Assembly: GCA_030737835.1 (NCBI GenBank)
Contig: CM060856.1
Span: forward strand, 3,258,952-3,322,951
Direction of reading: 5' to 3'
Length of the DNA stretch: 64,000 nucleotides
Source: Acorus gramineus
Taxonomy: Eukaryota; Streptophyta; Magnoliopsida; Acorales; Acoraceae
Position numbers and translations under genes: made by a program
Notes under the pieces: model-generated
Seen by the model: only the letters and a program-made list of their open reading frames with translations
Database searches by the model: none
What the model was told of the DNA's origin: nothing
Shown: positions 43,465 through 55,634 of the stretch, one piece after another
How the letters are laid out: every line of letters begins with the position of its first letter
How positions within the stretch are numbered: position 1 is the stretch's first letter

Positions 43465-44634
43465 ATGCCTCCTCGCAGAGGACGGCGCGGACGAGGTCCC
43501 TCTCGGTCTTTGGAGGTTTCCGGACCTACCAGAGACGAGGATGCTACCGGAGAGTCCTTGGCACAGGAGCCTCCTGCTTGGGAGCGTGCTTTCGCTCGGT
43601 TGGCTGATTTGGTGGAGACACAGACGAGGGCGCTGGAGGCCCAGACCAGAGTGTTGGCAGAGCAGGCTAGAGTGATTCAGGAGCTGCAGGCGGCACGCGA
43701 GGCAGTTCCGCAGGTCCCCTTGGTGGCAGATCCGCCTGCGGTACCCGATGTACCCCCAGTTCCAGTGGCGATTCCGGCGGTAGGAGTTCAGGGTCCCCTG
43801 TAGAGGGAGGAGGAGCTAGAGGCGGCGGCGCGAGTGCAGCAGAGCGGCCTTAACGCCTTTCTGAAGCTCCACCCTCCCGAGTTCCATGGGCAGATAGCAG
43901 ATCCTCTTGCGCCAGAGCGTTGGTTGAGGGACGTGGACACGATCTTCGCGGCCATGCTTTGCACTGATCGCCAGCGAGTCCCCCTGGCCACCTTTATGCT
44001 GAAGGGTAACGCCGCCGACTGGTGGGCTACCCGAGTGGTGGACATCCCAGAGGGAGTGGAGCAGCTTTCTTGGGCGGGTTTCCGGAGGTATTTTCTGGAG
44101 GAGTACTTCCCGTTCTCGACGCGCCAGATTGTGATGCGGGAGTTCGAGCAGTTGACGCAGGGCTCCATGTCAGTTGCTGACTACTCTACGCGCTTCACGA
44201 GGCTCTCCAGATTTGCTCCGGCCTTGGTGATGGACGAGGACACGCGGTGCCGCCGTTTCGAGTTGGGTCTCAGCAGCGCCATTCGGGTGCACGTCACCTC
44301 CCAGGCATTCTCGAGGTTCTCGGACTTGGTGTCTCGAGCGAAGACAGTCGAGCGAGACCTCGGGATCATCGTGGGGGTTCCGACCCCTTCTGCAGATCAG
44401 GGTCCTTCCGGGAGTCAGGACCAGAGGCAGCGCAAGAAGAAGAGGCCCCGCTTCGATCAGTCAGCGGCTGCCTCTCCTCCAGCAGATGCGGTGCCAGTGT
44501 GGGATTCAGCACCCATTGCGGCAGTGCCCATCCAGTCCATGCAGCCGGAGAAGCGGCGCTGTTTCCATTGTCAGCGCATCGGGCATATCAGATACAATTG
44601 CCCTGATGCTGGCCGACCCCGCGTGCTACCTTAG
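43465..44634 (+). other. Gag region of the chromovirus (fossil)
   Basis: The region carries a retrotransposon gag core with FLKLHPPEFHG, the PERWLRDVDTIF stretch and WAGFRRYFLEEYFP, then a basic linker and a zinc knuckle CFHCQRIGHIRYNC (CX2CX4HX4C). The N-terminal part has a coiled-coil-like stretch (ALEAQTRVLAEQARVIQELQ). The region is broken about once. Family knowledge: gag forms the particle that packages element RNA. Confidence 0.85.
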
Positions 44635-44859
44635 CAGCCGCAGTTCTTGCAGCAGTAGCTTCCGCACCAGCCGCCGCAGCAGCCTCAGCGTCAGCAGCAG
44701 CCACAGGGTGGTCGAGTTGACCAGTGGAGGCAGCCAGTGCAGCCGGCGAGGCGTGCCCCTGCTCCTCAGCCGCGGTTGGTCCAGGGCAGAGTTGCAGCGC
44801 TTACGGCCGAGGAGGCGCAGTCTTCGGGTATCATGGTTCGAGGTATTATCTTGTGTTCC

Positions 44860-45690
44860 CAGCTCTCTAGTAATAGGATATATGTGTGGGTGTGTGTTTG
44901 GTTGCTGTTATGCAAGTGTGTGTGGTATTTTGGTGAGCGAGTGTCAAGAGCGGTTGTTTGGGTTAAGGAAGCCGGGTTGTAGCCGTCCTGGCAGAGAGTT
45001 CCCATCAGTAGGTACCACCGATGCAGTCGGAGGGTACTGAATCTGGGAGTATACCAGGTAGAGGCTACCCGGGAAGAGATTATTGAATGGTGCCGCGAGC
45101 GTGGAATCGCTCTCCCCTTCGTTGGATCCGTGTAGTGACATCCCCGGCGTTAGACAGGCTCCCGGTCAGAGGACCAGGCGAGCTACGGAGCGGGGAGAGG
45201 CTACCGGTGGACCAGGGGTGAAGAGCAGTCTAAGTCTCTCCCAAAGTCCCAAAATGTCTCCTTTCGGGAGTGAGGGTGTGGATGAGGCGAAGACGGGTCG
45301 CTCGTGACCCAGTTTCTGTTGGACCGTTCCCAATGATGTTGGGTCTGGTCTTGCAAAGGGTGTTGAAGGACATCGTTGGGTGATCATCTAGAGATAGATG
45401 ATCCAGAGGGGTTAGTAGTGTTCTTTAAAATGATGTCTTCTTCTAGTGTTCCTTTCTGGATTAAGGGGCCTTGTGAGGTCAGCGTTGAAACCCGGGCTAG
45501 GGTACTTCGTGTTCCTTGTTTGGTTGTCGGGGTATCCTATATCGGGATTTCATGGTGCCCTCCCGAGGTTTCTTTTCCCAGGCAAGGGATACCATGGAAG
45601 CATCAAATGGATGGAAGATCAAGTGCGAGTTTTGGTTGGAGGTTAAGGCCTTTTGGGCTGAGTGATTTCTGGTGAAGGCATATCTGTGGA
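44860..45690. mobile_element. LTR-like segment inside the chromovirus internal region
   Basis: After the gag-protease linker the sequence changes to blocks known from LTRs: GTTGTAGC-GTCCTGGCAGAG, GGGAGTATACCAGGTAGAGGC (as in the repeats at 63681-63990) and GGGGCCTTGTGAGGTCAGCG (as in 42001 and 42190). The order resembles an LTR 3' half from a related family rather than pol. Edges are approximate. It may be a foreign LTR piece gained by recombination or template switching. Confidence 0.55.
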
Positions 45691-46977
45691 CCCGGGCAAG
45701 ACGCTCGTCGCGTCAAATTGGCGTCGACCGTCGAACCCCGCAGGGATTCGGAGCTTCCAGAGTTTGGCAGGTTATTGCAGGAAGCTTGACGAGGGACTCT
45801 CGAAGATAGCTGTTCCTCTTAACCGCCTTACTCGGAAGGAGAGCTTCCTGGAGTTTACTCGGAGGCTCACCTCAGCGCCAATTCTTACCCTTCCGTCTTG
45901 GAGGGGTGGGTTCGCAGTTGGGTAAAGGTGTGTCCACGATCCTGCTCACGTCATCCCGTTCGAGCCGCTCGTCTCTGAGCCGGACCGTCATTCGTGGAGC
46001 AGTCGATTGAGATTAGGCCTGTCAACGGGTCGGGTCCAGACCCGGACCCGACCCGACCCGGACCCGATTACACGTGTAATATACCCGACCCGATTTGGAC
46101 CTGACCCGAGTTGGACCTGACCCGGCGGACCCGAACAAACAAACGGGTCGGGTCCGGGTCCACCCCGCCCTGACCCGTTGGACCCGAGACCCAATTTTTT
46201 TATTAAAATATGCTCATATATTATAAGACCATTAGTATTAGTTGATACATAATTTTATTTCTTACTTAAATTATTTTTGTATCTACAAGTTCATAAATCA
46301 TAATCATAACAAGCCTATAAATCGGTTTGTTTTAGACAATTAACTTATTAGCTTTTGAATTTGTATGATTAATTAGTTTGTTGCATGATTTATGTTTATT
46401 ATTTAGGTTAATATGTTAGTGTTTATTGTTTTGAATGTTGTTTAGGTTAATATTGTTTTGAATGTTGTTTAGGTTAGTTATGTTTATTATTTAAGTTAAT
46501 ATTTTTTTTATGTTAGTGATTATTGTTTTGGATGTTGTTTAATAATTCATTTACTTCTTTTGAATTGTATAAAATTATATTCAAACATAGCCTCATTAAC
46601 AATAATGTTTTATTACAAAAAATTTTAAATAGAATGATAAGGCAAACAAATACATGAGCTCTTCTCTTTCTTTTTTTTTTACCCAACCATCCGGGTCAGG
46701 TCCGGACCAAACCCGGGTCCGATGAGTCCTGGTCCGGGTCCACATTTCCCTGGACCCGCCGGGTCCTGTCGCGGGTTGGGTCCGGGTCCACCCCGACCCG
46801 ACCCAGACCCAACCCGTTGACATGCCTAATTGAGATCATGGACCGCCGCGTGAGGAGGCTCTGCACCAAGACCGTCCAGTTGGTCGAGGTGCGATGGCAG
46901 CACCGTTCCGGTGTTGAGGACACTTGGGAGCTCAAGGATGCCAGGTGTGACGCGTATCCGCATCTTTTCCCCTCCTA
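45690..46977 (+). other. Pol remnants of the chromovirus (fossil), split by a hAT element
   Basis: Two recognisable parts: an end-of-reverse-transcriptase stretch (45690-45925) with SLAGYCRKLDEGLSKIAVPL then NRLTRKESF, and the integrase C-terminal end with a chromodomain-like tail (about 45930-46977) containing DPAHVIPFEPL and, after the hAT element, RRVRRLCTKTVQLVEVRWQH and TWELKDA. The material that normally lies between them is not present. Broken. Confidence 0.75.
46014..46828. mobile_element. Complete non-autonomous hAT element, 815 bp, 8-bp TSD
   Basis: ATTGAGAT lies at 46006-46013 and 46829-46836. Ends are TAGGCCTGTCAACGGGTCGG and, read inverted, TAGGCATGTCAACGGGTTGG. Subterminal regions are packed with GGGTCGGGTCC-type motifs on both strands, likely transposase-binding repeats; the middle is AT-rich with short GTTGTTTAGGTTA repeats. 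There is no coding capacity. It interrupts the integrase end of the chromovirus and so came after it. Relatives: 1-281 and 31745-31919. Confidence 0.95.
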
Positions 46978-47012
46978 GATGTTTTTGCATATTTTGAGGA
47001 CAAAATTTCCTA

Positions 47013-47024
47013 AGGGGGGAAGAA
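47013..47024 (+). other. Polypurine tract
   Basis: AGGGGGGAAGAA ends immediately before the 3' LTR start at 47025, where plus-strand priming is expected in gypsy elements. Confidence 0.8.
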
Positions 47025-50000
47025 TGTTATATATGTGTCACTTTTAACCTGCTGGTAACCGTTGGAGCGTTCTGGCAGTTTTTCATTTTTTCGATTTTCG
47101 ATCGGAACCGCTAAATTTTTGGACTGTTAGCTATCGTCCTGAGTTAGAGGACTCCGATTGAAAATATAACTGCATATTATGTGTCCTGGTGTCATTTTAG
47201 GCCTCTCACGAAAATTTCGTCGAATTCCGGTAACGTTCTGAATTTCACAGTTTCGGGGCGTATCCGGGTTTTGACCGAGCGAAAAGGCATTGGGAGACTT
47301 TGACTAGGTCAATGTTGGACCTTGACTTGGTCAATTGGTTTTGGACTTTTGTGTGGTTGGGTTGACTAGGGTCAAACCACACTTAAGCCCCCCTAAGCTA
47401 GCTTAAACCCTAATTAACCTAGCTTAAGCCTAATCTAAGTGTGTTGACTTTATATAAGTGAGATCTAAAAGTTCATGCACTATTCATCTTCTTCCCAAAT
47501 GAGCTCTCTCTCTCCCCTTCTCCATTTTTCTTGGTTTTGAGCCCCTTGGAGGGCTTGAAGCTAAAAACCTAAATCATAGAAAGGGTAGATCGGGTCCCGA
47601 TCTACGCCCCGGTGTTCTCGGATTCGAATTCCGAGGAGTTTGGCCCCTTCATCCCCCCTCTTTTCATCTCTGATTTGGGCCAATTCGAGGGCCAAGGAAG
47701 ATCTCGGTGTTGGAGGCCTTTGGGGAAAGGTTTCGGTGCGCGGAGAGCTACCGAACATCCTTTCTTTCCCTTGGTAAGCCCTTTTTCCTCTCTTTTCTTG
47801 CTTAGATGTATGTTAGGAGGGTGGATATGAGGTTGGGTGGTGGTCGGCGGCGGTGGGTGGCCGTCGGAGGGCTGTGGGTGGTGGTCGGAGGCCGTTGGTG
47901 GCTGTGGAAGGGAGTTTGGGTGGTCGGGCTAGGGGGTTAGGCAGTCCGGGCAGGGAGGCTAGCTGCCCCGGGTAGGCTTGGTGCAGGCGCACCAGTTTGC
48001 CGGGCGCGCGCTCGGGGGGTGCGGGGGGGGGGGGGGGGGTAGGCTGGCTGGGCTGTGCGCGCTGGCAGGCCGGGCGGGCAGGCTAGGCGCGCAGGCGTGC
48101 TGGGTAGGAGGTGCTCGGGCATCAGGCGGGCAGTGCCCGGCGTGCAGGCGAGCGGTGCTCGGGCCACTCGGCGATGCGCGCAGGCAAGCAGCGCGGGCAG
48201 GTGCGCTGGGCGCGTGCTGCCAGGCGCGCTGGGCTTGTGTTGCGCGGGCGTGCGCGTGGGCGCTGGGTGAGGGTCCCTGGTGTTGGGCGCTGGGTCGCGG
48301 ATGCTGGGCGCTGGGTGCAGGAGCGCGCGGGGCGCTGGGCAGAGGCGCAGGCGTGCGCGCGAGGAGAGCAATGGGTGCGAGCGGGTGGTGCGCGCGGGGT
48401 GCGCGCGGGGCGAGTCTGGTGGCGCGCGCGGAGAGGGGATGGAGGTGCGCGCGGGGTGCGCGCGGGGCGAGGTGCTGGGCGCGCCGGGAGTGCGGGGTGC
48501 GCGCGGGCTGCTGCGGCGGGGCGCAGTGGGCGCGCGGTGCACCCGAGTGGCTCGGCTGGGGTCCAGGCGTGCGGGCAGGGGCCCGACGGTGCGCCTGGGT
48601 GCGCGGGCTGAGGCGCGGCGGCGCATCCGGGGGCGGGTGGCCGTGCGCAGGTTGTCGGGGGTGCGGGAGTGAGTCAGGGTGCTCGGGCTAACGTGCGTAC
48701 GGGCCGTATGTACGTTTGCCCGAGTGTTGGGTTCTTTTGGTGTATTTTGAGTATTTTTTATGTATTTATGTATTTTACTCACCGTATAAATGCCTGTCTT
48801 GCAGATCTTGACGGACGGTCGCGCGACGACCCGGATTCCGGTGAGTGGGACAATCCAACCCAGTAGTGAGGCGTTATACGCATTTGGGCGTATACCGACC
48901 TCTCCTGGGGCACCATGGATTTATATTAACCTGTTGTAAAGTGTATTCCATGCGAGCATGATTTAAAATGTAGAATGCATGCTACCCTAGACTTTGCATG
49001 TTAGGGACTTGCACCCTTAGGATATGTGCAAGAGCCATGCATCATGTCCCCCTGTTCTCATGCTAGGAAGCCTTGGCCTATGCATGTGTCCTACTAGTTT
49101 ATTTATTAAATTAAATGCTAGTATATGTTAATTGCATGCCTTAGATAATATTATAGGGAGGGGCCTTGCGAGGTCAACATTGAGACCCGGGTTAGGGTAC
49201 TCCGTGTTCCTTGTTTGGTTGTCGGGATGTCCTGTATCGGGACCTCATGCTGCCCTCCCAAGGTTCTTGTCCCAATAATATTATATCTCTAGTTGATAAT
49301 TAATGATTTATCCCTTGTACGATTATTAGCATCTTAGTGAATATTATAGGGGAGGGGCCTTGCGAGGACAGCGGTGAGACCCGGGTTAGGGTACTCCGTG
49401 TTCCTTGTTTGGTTGTCGGGGTGTCCTATATCGGGAACTCACGCTGCCCTCCCGAGCTTCTTTCCCCCAATGATATTCCACCCTTGCTTTTATTGTACAT
49501 GTTCCCCGCATCTTGGTTATGCGCCCTGGAGGAATTCTGAAGAATTCATGACATTAGAGTTGTAGAGATGTGTTGTCGGCGGATCCGAGTGGATCATATG
49601 CGTATGGATAGGCTGTTCTGTTTCCCTTCGTTGGATCCGTGTAGAGACTGCCCCAGCGTGATAAGGCCGTCCCTTTCGAGGGCTCCCATCAGTAGGCGCC
49701 TCCCGATATTTGTGACGGACTGTGCTGAAGTTGTGGGTGAAGGCCAAGCGGCCTACGGAGTGGAGGAGAGACTATCGGTGGACCAAGGGTGACCAACAGC
49801 CTAGTCAGTCCCAAAATCCTATGTCACCCGTTGAAGGGTGAGGGTGAGGGTGTAGTGGGTTGGCGATGAGCGACCCGCTGGATTTGTCTATGGATGATTA
49901 TTAGTCCCAATATCCTGCGTCACCTGTTGAGGGGTGAGGGTGAGGGTGTGGTGGGTCGTCGGTGAGCGACCCCCCCTGGATTGTGTTGTTCCTGCCACTT

Positions 50001-50502
50001 AGAGGCTGAATAAATAATTGAATTGTGGTCAATATTGTCTGTGATGCATGGGTTGTGCTGTTCATTGAGCGTGTGGCTCACCCCTCGCATATGTTTTCCC
50101 CAGTTGTCACTGAGCCGGAGCCGGAGCAGCAGTTGGAGCCATCCGAGGGATTCCTTCAGTAGCGGAGCAGCGCTACGTTCCGCGAGTGCCAGAGGCTATC
50201 GGCATCCCTTCTTGGCTGTATGTATTTTATTTCTGTGCTTGGCACGCGTTTGTATATATTCAGTTGTATTTGTGTATATTGGCTCTCACAGGACAGATGA
50301 TTGAGTATCGGGTCTGTAGTATGTTTATTTACAGATTCAGTCTTTCGCTTCCGCATTTGGTGTATATATCATGTCAGCCTCTTTGTTTGTCTGTGTGTCA
50401 TTCTGGTTGTTTGTGTATGATATATTGTTGACCTCCTGTGTAGATTCTGATATTTTATATACACTTGCCGCGTCCCGGGGACGGCCGCCCTGGGGCGTGA
50501 CA
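47025..50502 (+). repeat. 3' LTR of the chromovirus, 3478 bp
   Basis: Colinear with the 5' LTR and nearly identical; most differences seen by eye are length changes in the GC-rich body, including a run of 16 G near 48018-48033. The predicted intron here is 47774-48804 with identical donor and acceptor. About seven substitutions were counted by eye in the first 780 bases. Confidence 0.9.
47774..48804 (+). other. Predicted leader intron of the 3' LTR, 1031 bp
   Basis: Same donor (CCCTTG/GTAAGC) and acceptor (TGTCTTGCAG) as in the 5' LTR, and the same mini-exon immediately after. Confidence 0.5.
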
Positions 50503-51339
50503 CTCTCTCTCCACACCGTAGCTTACCTGGTCTACTCCCACATTTAGCACAGTCCGAGTCCAAGATCAGGAGGTGCCTACTGATGGGAGCCCTCTGTCAG
50601 GATAGCCTGCTATTGCCTGGTCTACTCCCACATTCAGCACAGTCCGAGTCCAAGATCAGGAGGTGCCTACTAATGGGAGCCCTCTGTCAGGATAGTCTGT
50701 CTATGCTGAGGAGTCCCTACACGGATCCAACGAAGGGGAGAGAAACAGCCTACCCACACACATATGATCCACTCGGATCCGCTGACAACACATCTCTACA
50801 ACTCTAGTGTCTTGAATTCATTAGAATTCCTCCAGGGCGCATAACCAAGATGCGGGGAACATGCATTAAGATAGATGGGAAAGGAAACCTTGGGAGGGCA
50901 CCATGAGGTCCCGATATAGGACGTCCCGACAACCAAACAAGGAACACGGAGCACCCTAGCCCGGGGCTCAATGTTGACCTCGCAAGGCCCCTTAATATTA
51001 ACTAAGGCATGCAATAATATTACCAGTTGCATTTAATTTAACAAATTAAACTAATAGGAGCATACAAAGGCCGAGGCTTTCCTAGCATGATAACAAGGTG
51101 GCAAGGTGCATGGCTCTTACACAACCTAAGGGTGCAAGTCCCTAACATACTCAGTCTAGGGTAGCATGCATACTACATATCAATCATGCTTGCACGGATT
51201 ACATATTAAACAGGTTAATATTAATCTATGGTGCCCCAGGGGAGGACGATATACGCCCAAGTGCATATAGCGCCTCCCAACTGGGTTGGATTGTCCCACT
51301 CACCGGAAGTCGGGTCGTCGCGCGACCGTCCGTCAAGAT

Positions 51340-52192
51340 CTGCAAGACAGGGTATCAACTGGTGAGTAAAATCCACAAATACCACAAAAATACACAAAGA
51401 TACTCCAAAATTACACAACACTCGGGCAAACGTACATACGGCCCGTACGCACCCTAGCCCGAGCACCCCGGCTCACTCCCGAACTCCCCGGGCAGCCGCT
51501 CTCACGGCCACCCACCCCGGGCGCACAGCCGAGCCCCGGCCCGCGCGCCCAGGCGCACTGCCGAGCCCAGCCTGCACGCCCGGACTCCCTGCCGAATCAC
51601 CCCGGGTGCACCGCGCGCTCGCTGCGCCCCAGCGCAGCAACCCGCGCGCACACCCGCATGGCCCGCGCCTCACCCCGAGCGCACTCCGCACGCACCACCG
51701 CTCGCCTCACCGAGCGCGCACACCCCGCGCGCACCACCGCTCGCCTCGCCGCGCGTACACCTGCGCCTCTGCCCAGCACTCCGCGCGCATGCTCCTGCAC
51801 GGTGCCCAGCGCCCAGCACCCTCGCCCAGCACACTCGGCGCCCCATACAGCCAGCACGCCCCGCACGCCCAGCGCCCAGCACGCCCAGCGCCCAACGCAG
51901 CGCCTGCGCCACCTGAGCGCACGCCGGCGCGCACGTCCGTGCGTATGCGCGCACGCGCCCTGCCTCTGCACGCCAGCTGCGCCTGCCTGCTGTGTTGCCT
52001 GTGCTGCCTGCTGCCCGAGACAACCAACCACCCGCCCGAGCTCCTCTACCACCAACCACCGGCCACCAATGGCCTCCGACCGCCCCCAACCACCACCGAC
52101 AGCCACCCACAGCCGCCGACCACCACCCAACCTCAAAACCCCCCTCCTAACAAGCATCTAAGCCAAAAAAAAAAGAAGGAAAAAGAGCTTAC
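51340..52192 (-). other. Predicted leader intron in the inverted solo LTR
   Basis: On the minus strand, donor CCCTTG/GTAAGC starts at 52192 and acceptor TGTCTTGCAG ends at 51340. The GC-rich body has diverged in detail from the other copies while both splice-like sites and the mini-exon ATCTTGACGGACGG remain. Confidence 0.5.
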
Positions 52193-52317
52193 CAAGGGAA
52201 GGAGGGGAAGTTCGGTTGCTCTCCGCGCACCGAAACACCTCCCCAAAGACCTCCACCGCCGAGCTCCTCCCTAGCCCTCGAAATGGCTCAAATCAGGGGA
52301 GAAAAGAGAGGGAGAGA

Positions 52318-55300
52318 TGTTATATATGTGTCACTTTTAACCTGCTGGTAACCGTTGGAGCGTTCTGGCAGTTTTTTGATTTTTTTCGGTTTTCGATCGG
52401 AACCGCTAATTTTTGGACTGTTAGCTATCGTCCTGAGTTAGAGGACTCCGATTGAAAATCCGACTGCATATTTGGTGTCCTGGTGCCATTTTAGGCCTCT
52501 CACGAAAATTTCGTTGAATTCCGGTAACGTTTCCAAAATTTCACAGTTCCGGGGCGTATCCGGGTATTTTAAGTCGCTCGCTATATAAGTGGAAGCTAAA
52601 AAGTGCCTGGCACTATTCATCATCTTCCTCCCCAAGCTCTCTCTCTCCCCTTCTCCATTTTTCTTGCTTTTGAGCCCCCTAGACCCCTCAAAGCTTAAAA
52701 CCTAAAACCTAGGAAGTGTAGATCGGGTCCCCGGTGGTTTCAAATCCCAATTCCGGCGAGATTTGCCCCTCCGTCCCCCCTCTCTTCTTCCCTGATTTGA
52801 GCCATTTCGGTGGTGGAGGTAGATCCGGGCGTTGGAAGCCTTTTGGGAGAGGTTTCGGTGCGCGGAGAGCAACCGGATTTCCTTTCCTCCCCTTGGTAAG
52901 CTTCCTTTCCCTCTTTTTCATGCTTAGATGTATGTTAGGAGGGTAGATTTGGGGTTGGGAGGCGGTTGGCGGCGGTGGGTGGCCGTCGGAGGGCTGTGGG
53001 AGGTGGTCGGAGGCTGTGGTGGTGGTCGGAGGTGGTTGGTAGAGGAGCTCGGGCTGGCAGGCTGCTGTCTCGGGCAGGGCAGCAGCGCAGGGCAGCAGGC
53101 GCAACGGCTGGCGCGGGCGCGGGCGTGCGCGGGCGTGCGTGCGCTCGGGTGGCGCTGGGGGCCAGCAGGGCTGGGCGTGCGCGCTGGGCAGGCTGGCGGG
53201 GCTAGCCGGGTAGGCTGGGAGCAGGTGCACCAGTTTGCCGGGCGCGCGAGCGCATGCGCACGGGTGCGCGCGCGGGCGTGCGCTCGGGGGGTGCAGGGCG
53301 AGGTGTGCGGTGCAGGCTGGCTGCGGGCTGTGCGAGCAGGGCAGGCCGGCTGGGCAGGCCATGCTCAGGGTGCTCGGGCATCAGGCGGGCAGTGGCTGGG
53401 CGTGCAAGGCGAACGGTGCTCGGGCCACTCGGCGACGCGCGCAGGCTGGCAGCGCGGGCAGCAGCGCGGGCAGGCTGGCAGGCGCGCTGAGCGCGTGCTG
53501 CCAGGCGCGCTGGGCGCGTGTTGCGCGGGCGTGCGCGTGGGCGCTGGGTGAAGGTCCCGGGTGCTGGGCGCTGAGCGCTGGGAGCTGGTCGTGGGTGCTG
53601 GTCGAGCGGCTGGTGCGGAGAGCTGTGCGAGCGGATGATGCGCGCGGAGTGCGTGCGGGGAGTCGTGCAGGGTGCGCGCGGGGCGCGGCGAGGCGGCTGG
53701 TGGTGCGCGCGGGGCGGGGCTGGCGGTGTGCGCGGAGTGCGCGCGGGGCGAGGAGCTGGGCGCGCGGGGCGTGCGGTGTGCTCGCGTGGTGCGCGCGGGG
53801 CGCACGAGGGTGCGCGCGGGCTGCTGCGGCGGGGCGCAGTGGGCGCGGTGCACCGGGTGGCTCGGCTGCGGGTCCAGGGCGGCGGGCAGGGGCCCGGCGG
53901 CGCCTGGGTGCGCGGGCTGAGGCGCGGCGGCGCGTCCGGGACTCGGGTGGCCGTGCGGATGGTTGCCGGTGGTGCGGGAGTGAGCCGGAGTGCTCGGGCT
54001 AGCGTGCGTGCGGGTCGTATGGACGTTTGCCCGAGTGTTGGGGGTTTGTTTGTGGGTTTTGTCTGCTTTAGTGTATTTTGGGGTATTTTAGTGTGTCTGT
54101 GGATTTTACTCACCGTATAAATGTCTGTCTTGCAGATCTTGACGGGCGGTCGCGCGACGACCCGATCTTCGGTGAGTGGGACAATCCAACCCAGTAGAGA
54201 GGTGTTGTACGCATTTGGGCGTATACCGACCTCTCTTGGGGCACCACGGATTCATATTGTCATGTTGTAATTTGTATATCATGCGAGCATGATTTAATTG
54301 TAGAATGCATGTTACCCTAGACTTTGCATGTTAGGGACTTGCACCCATAGGATATGTGTATGAGCCATGCACCATGTCCCCTGTTTTCATGCTAGGAAGC
54401 CTTGGCCTATGCATGTGTCCTACTAGTTTATTTATTAAATTAAATGCTAGTAAATGTTTAATTGCATGTTATAGTGAATATTTTAGGGGAGGGGCCTTGC
54501 GAGGACAGCAGTGAGACCCCGGGTTAGGGTACACCGTGTTCCTTGTTTGGTTGTCGGGGTGTCCTATAACAGGAACTCACGCTGCCCTCCCGAGTTTCTT
54601 TCCCCCAATGATATTCCACCCTTGTTATAACTTTTATGCATGTTCCCCGCATCTTAGTTATGCGCCCTGGTGGAGTTCTGAGGAATTCAGGACATTAGAG
54701 TTGTTAGGATGTGTTGTCTGCGGATCCGAGTGGATCATATGCGATGGATAGGCTGTTCTGTTCCCTTCGTTGGATCCGTGTAGAGACTACCCCGGCGTTG
54801 GAAAGGTTGTCCCGTGCAGGGGCTCCCATCAGTAGGCGCCTCCTGATTTGGTAGAAGGACTGCGCTGAATGTGGGAGTGGCCAAACGACCTACGGAGTGG
54901 GGAGAGACTATCGGTGGACCAAGGGTGACCAACAGCCTAGTCAGTCCCAAGAGCCTAGGTCACCTGTTGAGGGTGAGGGTGAGGGTATGGTGGGCCGGTG
55001 ATGTGGCGACCCACTGGATTGTAAGTCCCAATATCCTTGGTCACCCCTTGAGGGGTGAGGGTGAGGGTGTAGTGGGTTGGCAGTAGCGACCCACTAGTTT
55101 GCGGAATTGATGCCATTTTGTGGCTTGAGTAATGTGAATTGTGGATTATAAAGATTATCTGGTTGTGGTCAATATTGTCTGTGATGCATGGGTTGTGCCG
55201 TTCACTGAGCGTGTGGCTCACCCCTCGCATAATATTTTTCTTCAGTGTCATCTGAGTCGGATCTGGAGGAGGAGCTCCCCGAGGGATTTCATCAGTAGCG

Positions 55301-55634
55301 GAGTAGCGCCACGTCCCGCGAGTTTCAGAGGCTATCAGCATCCCTTGTGCTTGTATTATTTTCCGTGCTTGGGCACGTGTTTGTGTTGTATTTGGATGTC
55401 TTTGTATGTATATTGGCTCTCACAGGACATGTGATTATGTATAGAGTCTGTAGTATGTTTTGATTACAGATTCAGTCTTTAGCTTCCGCATTTGGTGTAT
55501 ATATCATGTCAGCCCTGCTTTTGTTGTCTGTGTGTCGTTCTGGTTGCTTGTGTATGATATATTATTGACCTTCTGTGTAGATTCTGATATTTTATATACA
55601 CTTGCCGCGTACCGGGGACGCCCGGAGCATGACA
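52318..55634 (+). mobile_element. Solo LTR of the same chromovirus family, plus strand
   Basis: TGTTATATATGTGTCAC starts at 52318 and GGAGCATGACA ends at 55634. Flanks AGAGA and GGAGA differ by one base, so a 5-bp target duplication is likely. It interrupts the CT-rich leader part of the inverted solo LTR. It is clearly more diverged from the pair at 39855-50502 than those are from each other, so it belongs to another subfamily or is older. No internal region remains. Confidence 0.88.
52896..54135 (+). other. Predicted leader intron of the solo LTR, 1240 bp
   Basis: Donor CCCTTG/GTAAGC and acceptor TGTCTTGCAG are both kept; the mini-exon reads ATCTTGACGGGCGG and is followed by CG/GTGAGTGG. 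The body is GC-rich but quite different in detail from the other copies. Confidence 0.5.

Larger units (their letters stand above)
39855..50502 (+). mobile_element. Two-LTR Ty3/gypsy chromovirus (Tekay/Del-like) with 3.5-kb LTRs
   Basis: Both LTRs run TGTTATATATGTGTCAC to GGGCGTGACA (39855-43345 and 47025-50502). CTCTC flanks the element (39850-39854 and 50503-50507). The primer site is the tRNA-Met type (43351-43362) and the polypurine tract is AGGGGGGAAGAA before 47025. The internal region is only 3.7 kb, of which 815 bp is a hAT element. Gag, a reverse transcriptase/RNase H remnant and the integrase C-terminal end are recognisable; most of pol is not there, so the element is broken. The LTRs look about 1% different in the parts compared by eye, so the insertion is young, probably well under a million years if usual plant LTR rates apply. 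Confidence 0.92.

Noticed and set aside
53202-54113. 303-codon minus-strand frame, with frames of 229 and 281 codons at homologous places (40808-41497, 47937-48782)
   Set aside because: They lie in GC-rich, repeat-like LTR intron DNA, are open on several frames and both strands at once, read as Arg/Ala/Pro-rich low-complexity strings, and change frame between copies. They are by-products of base composition.
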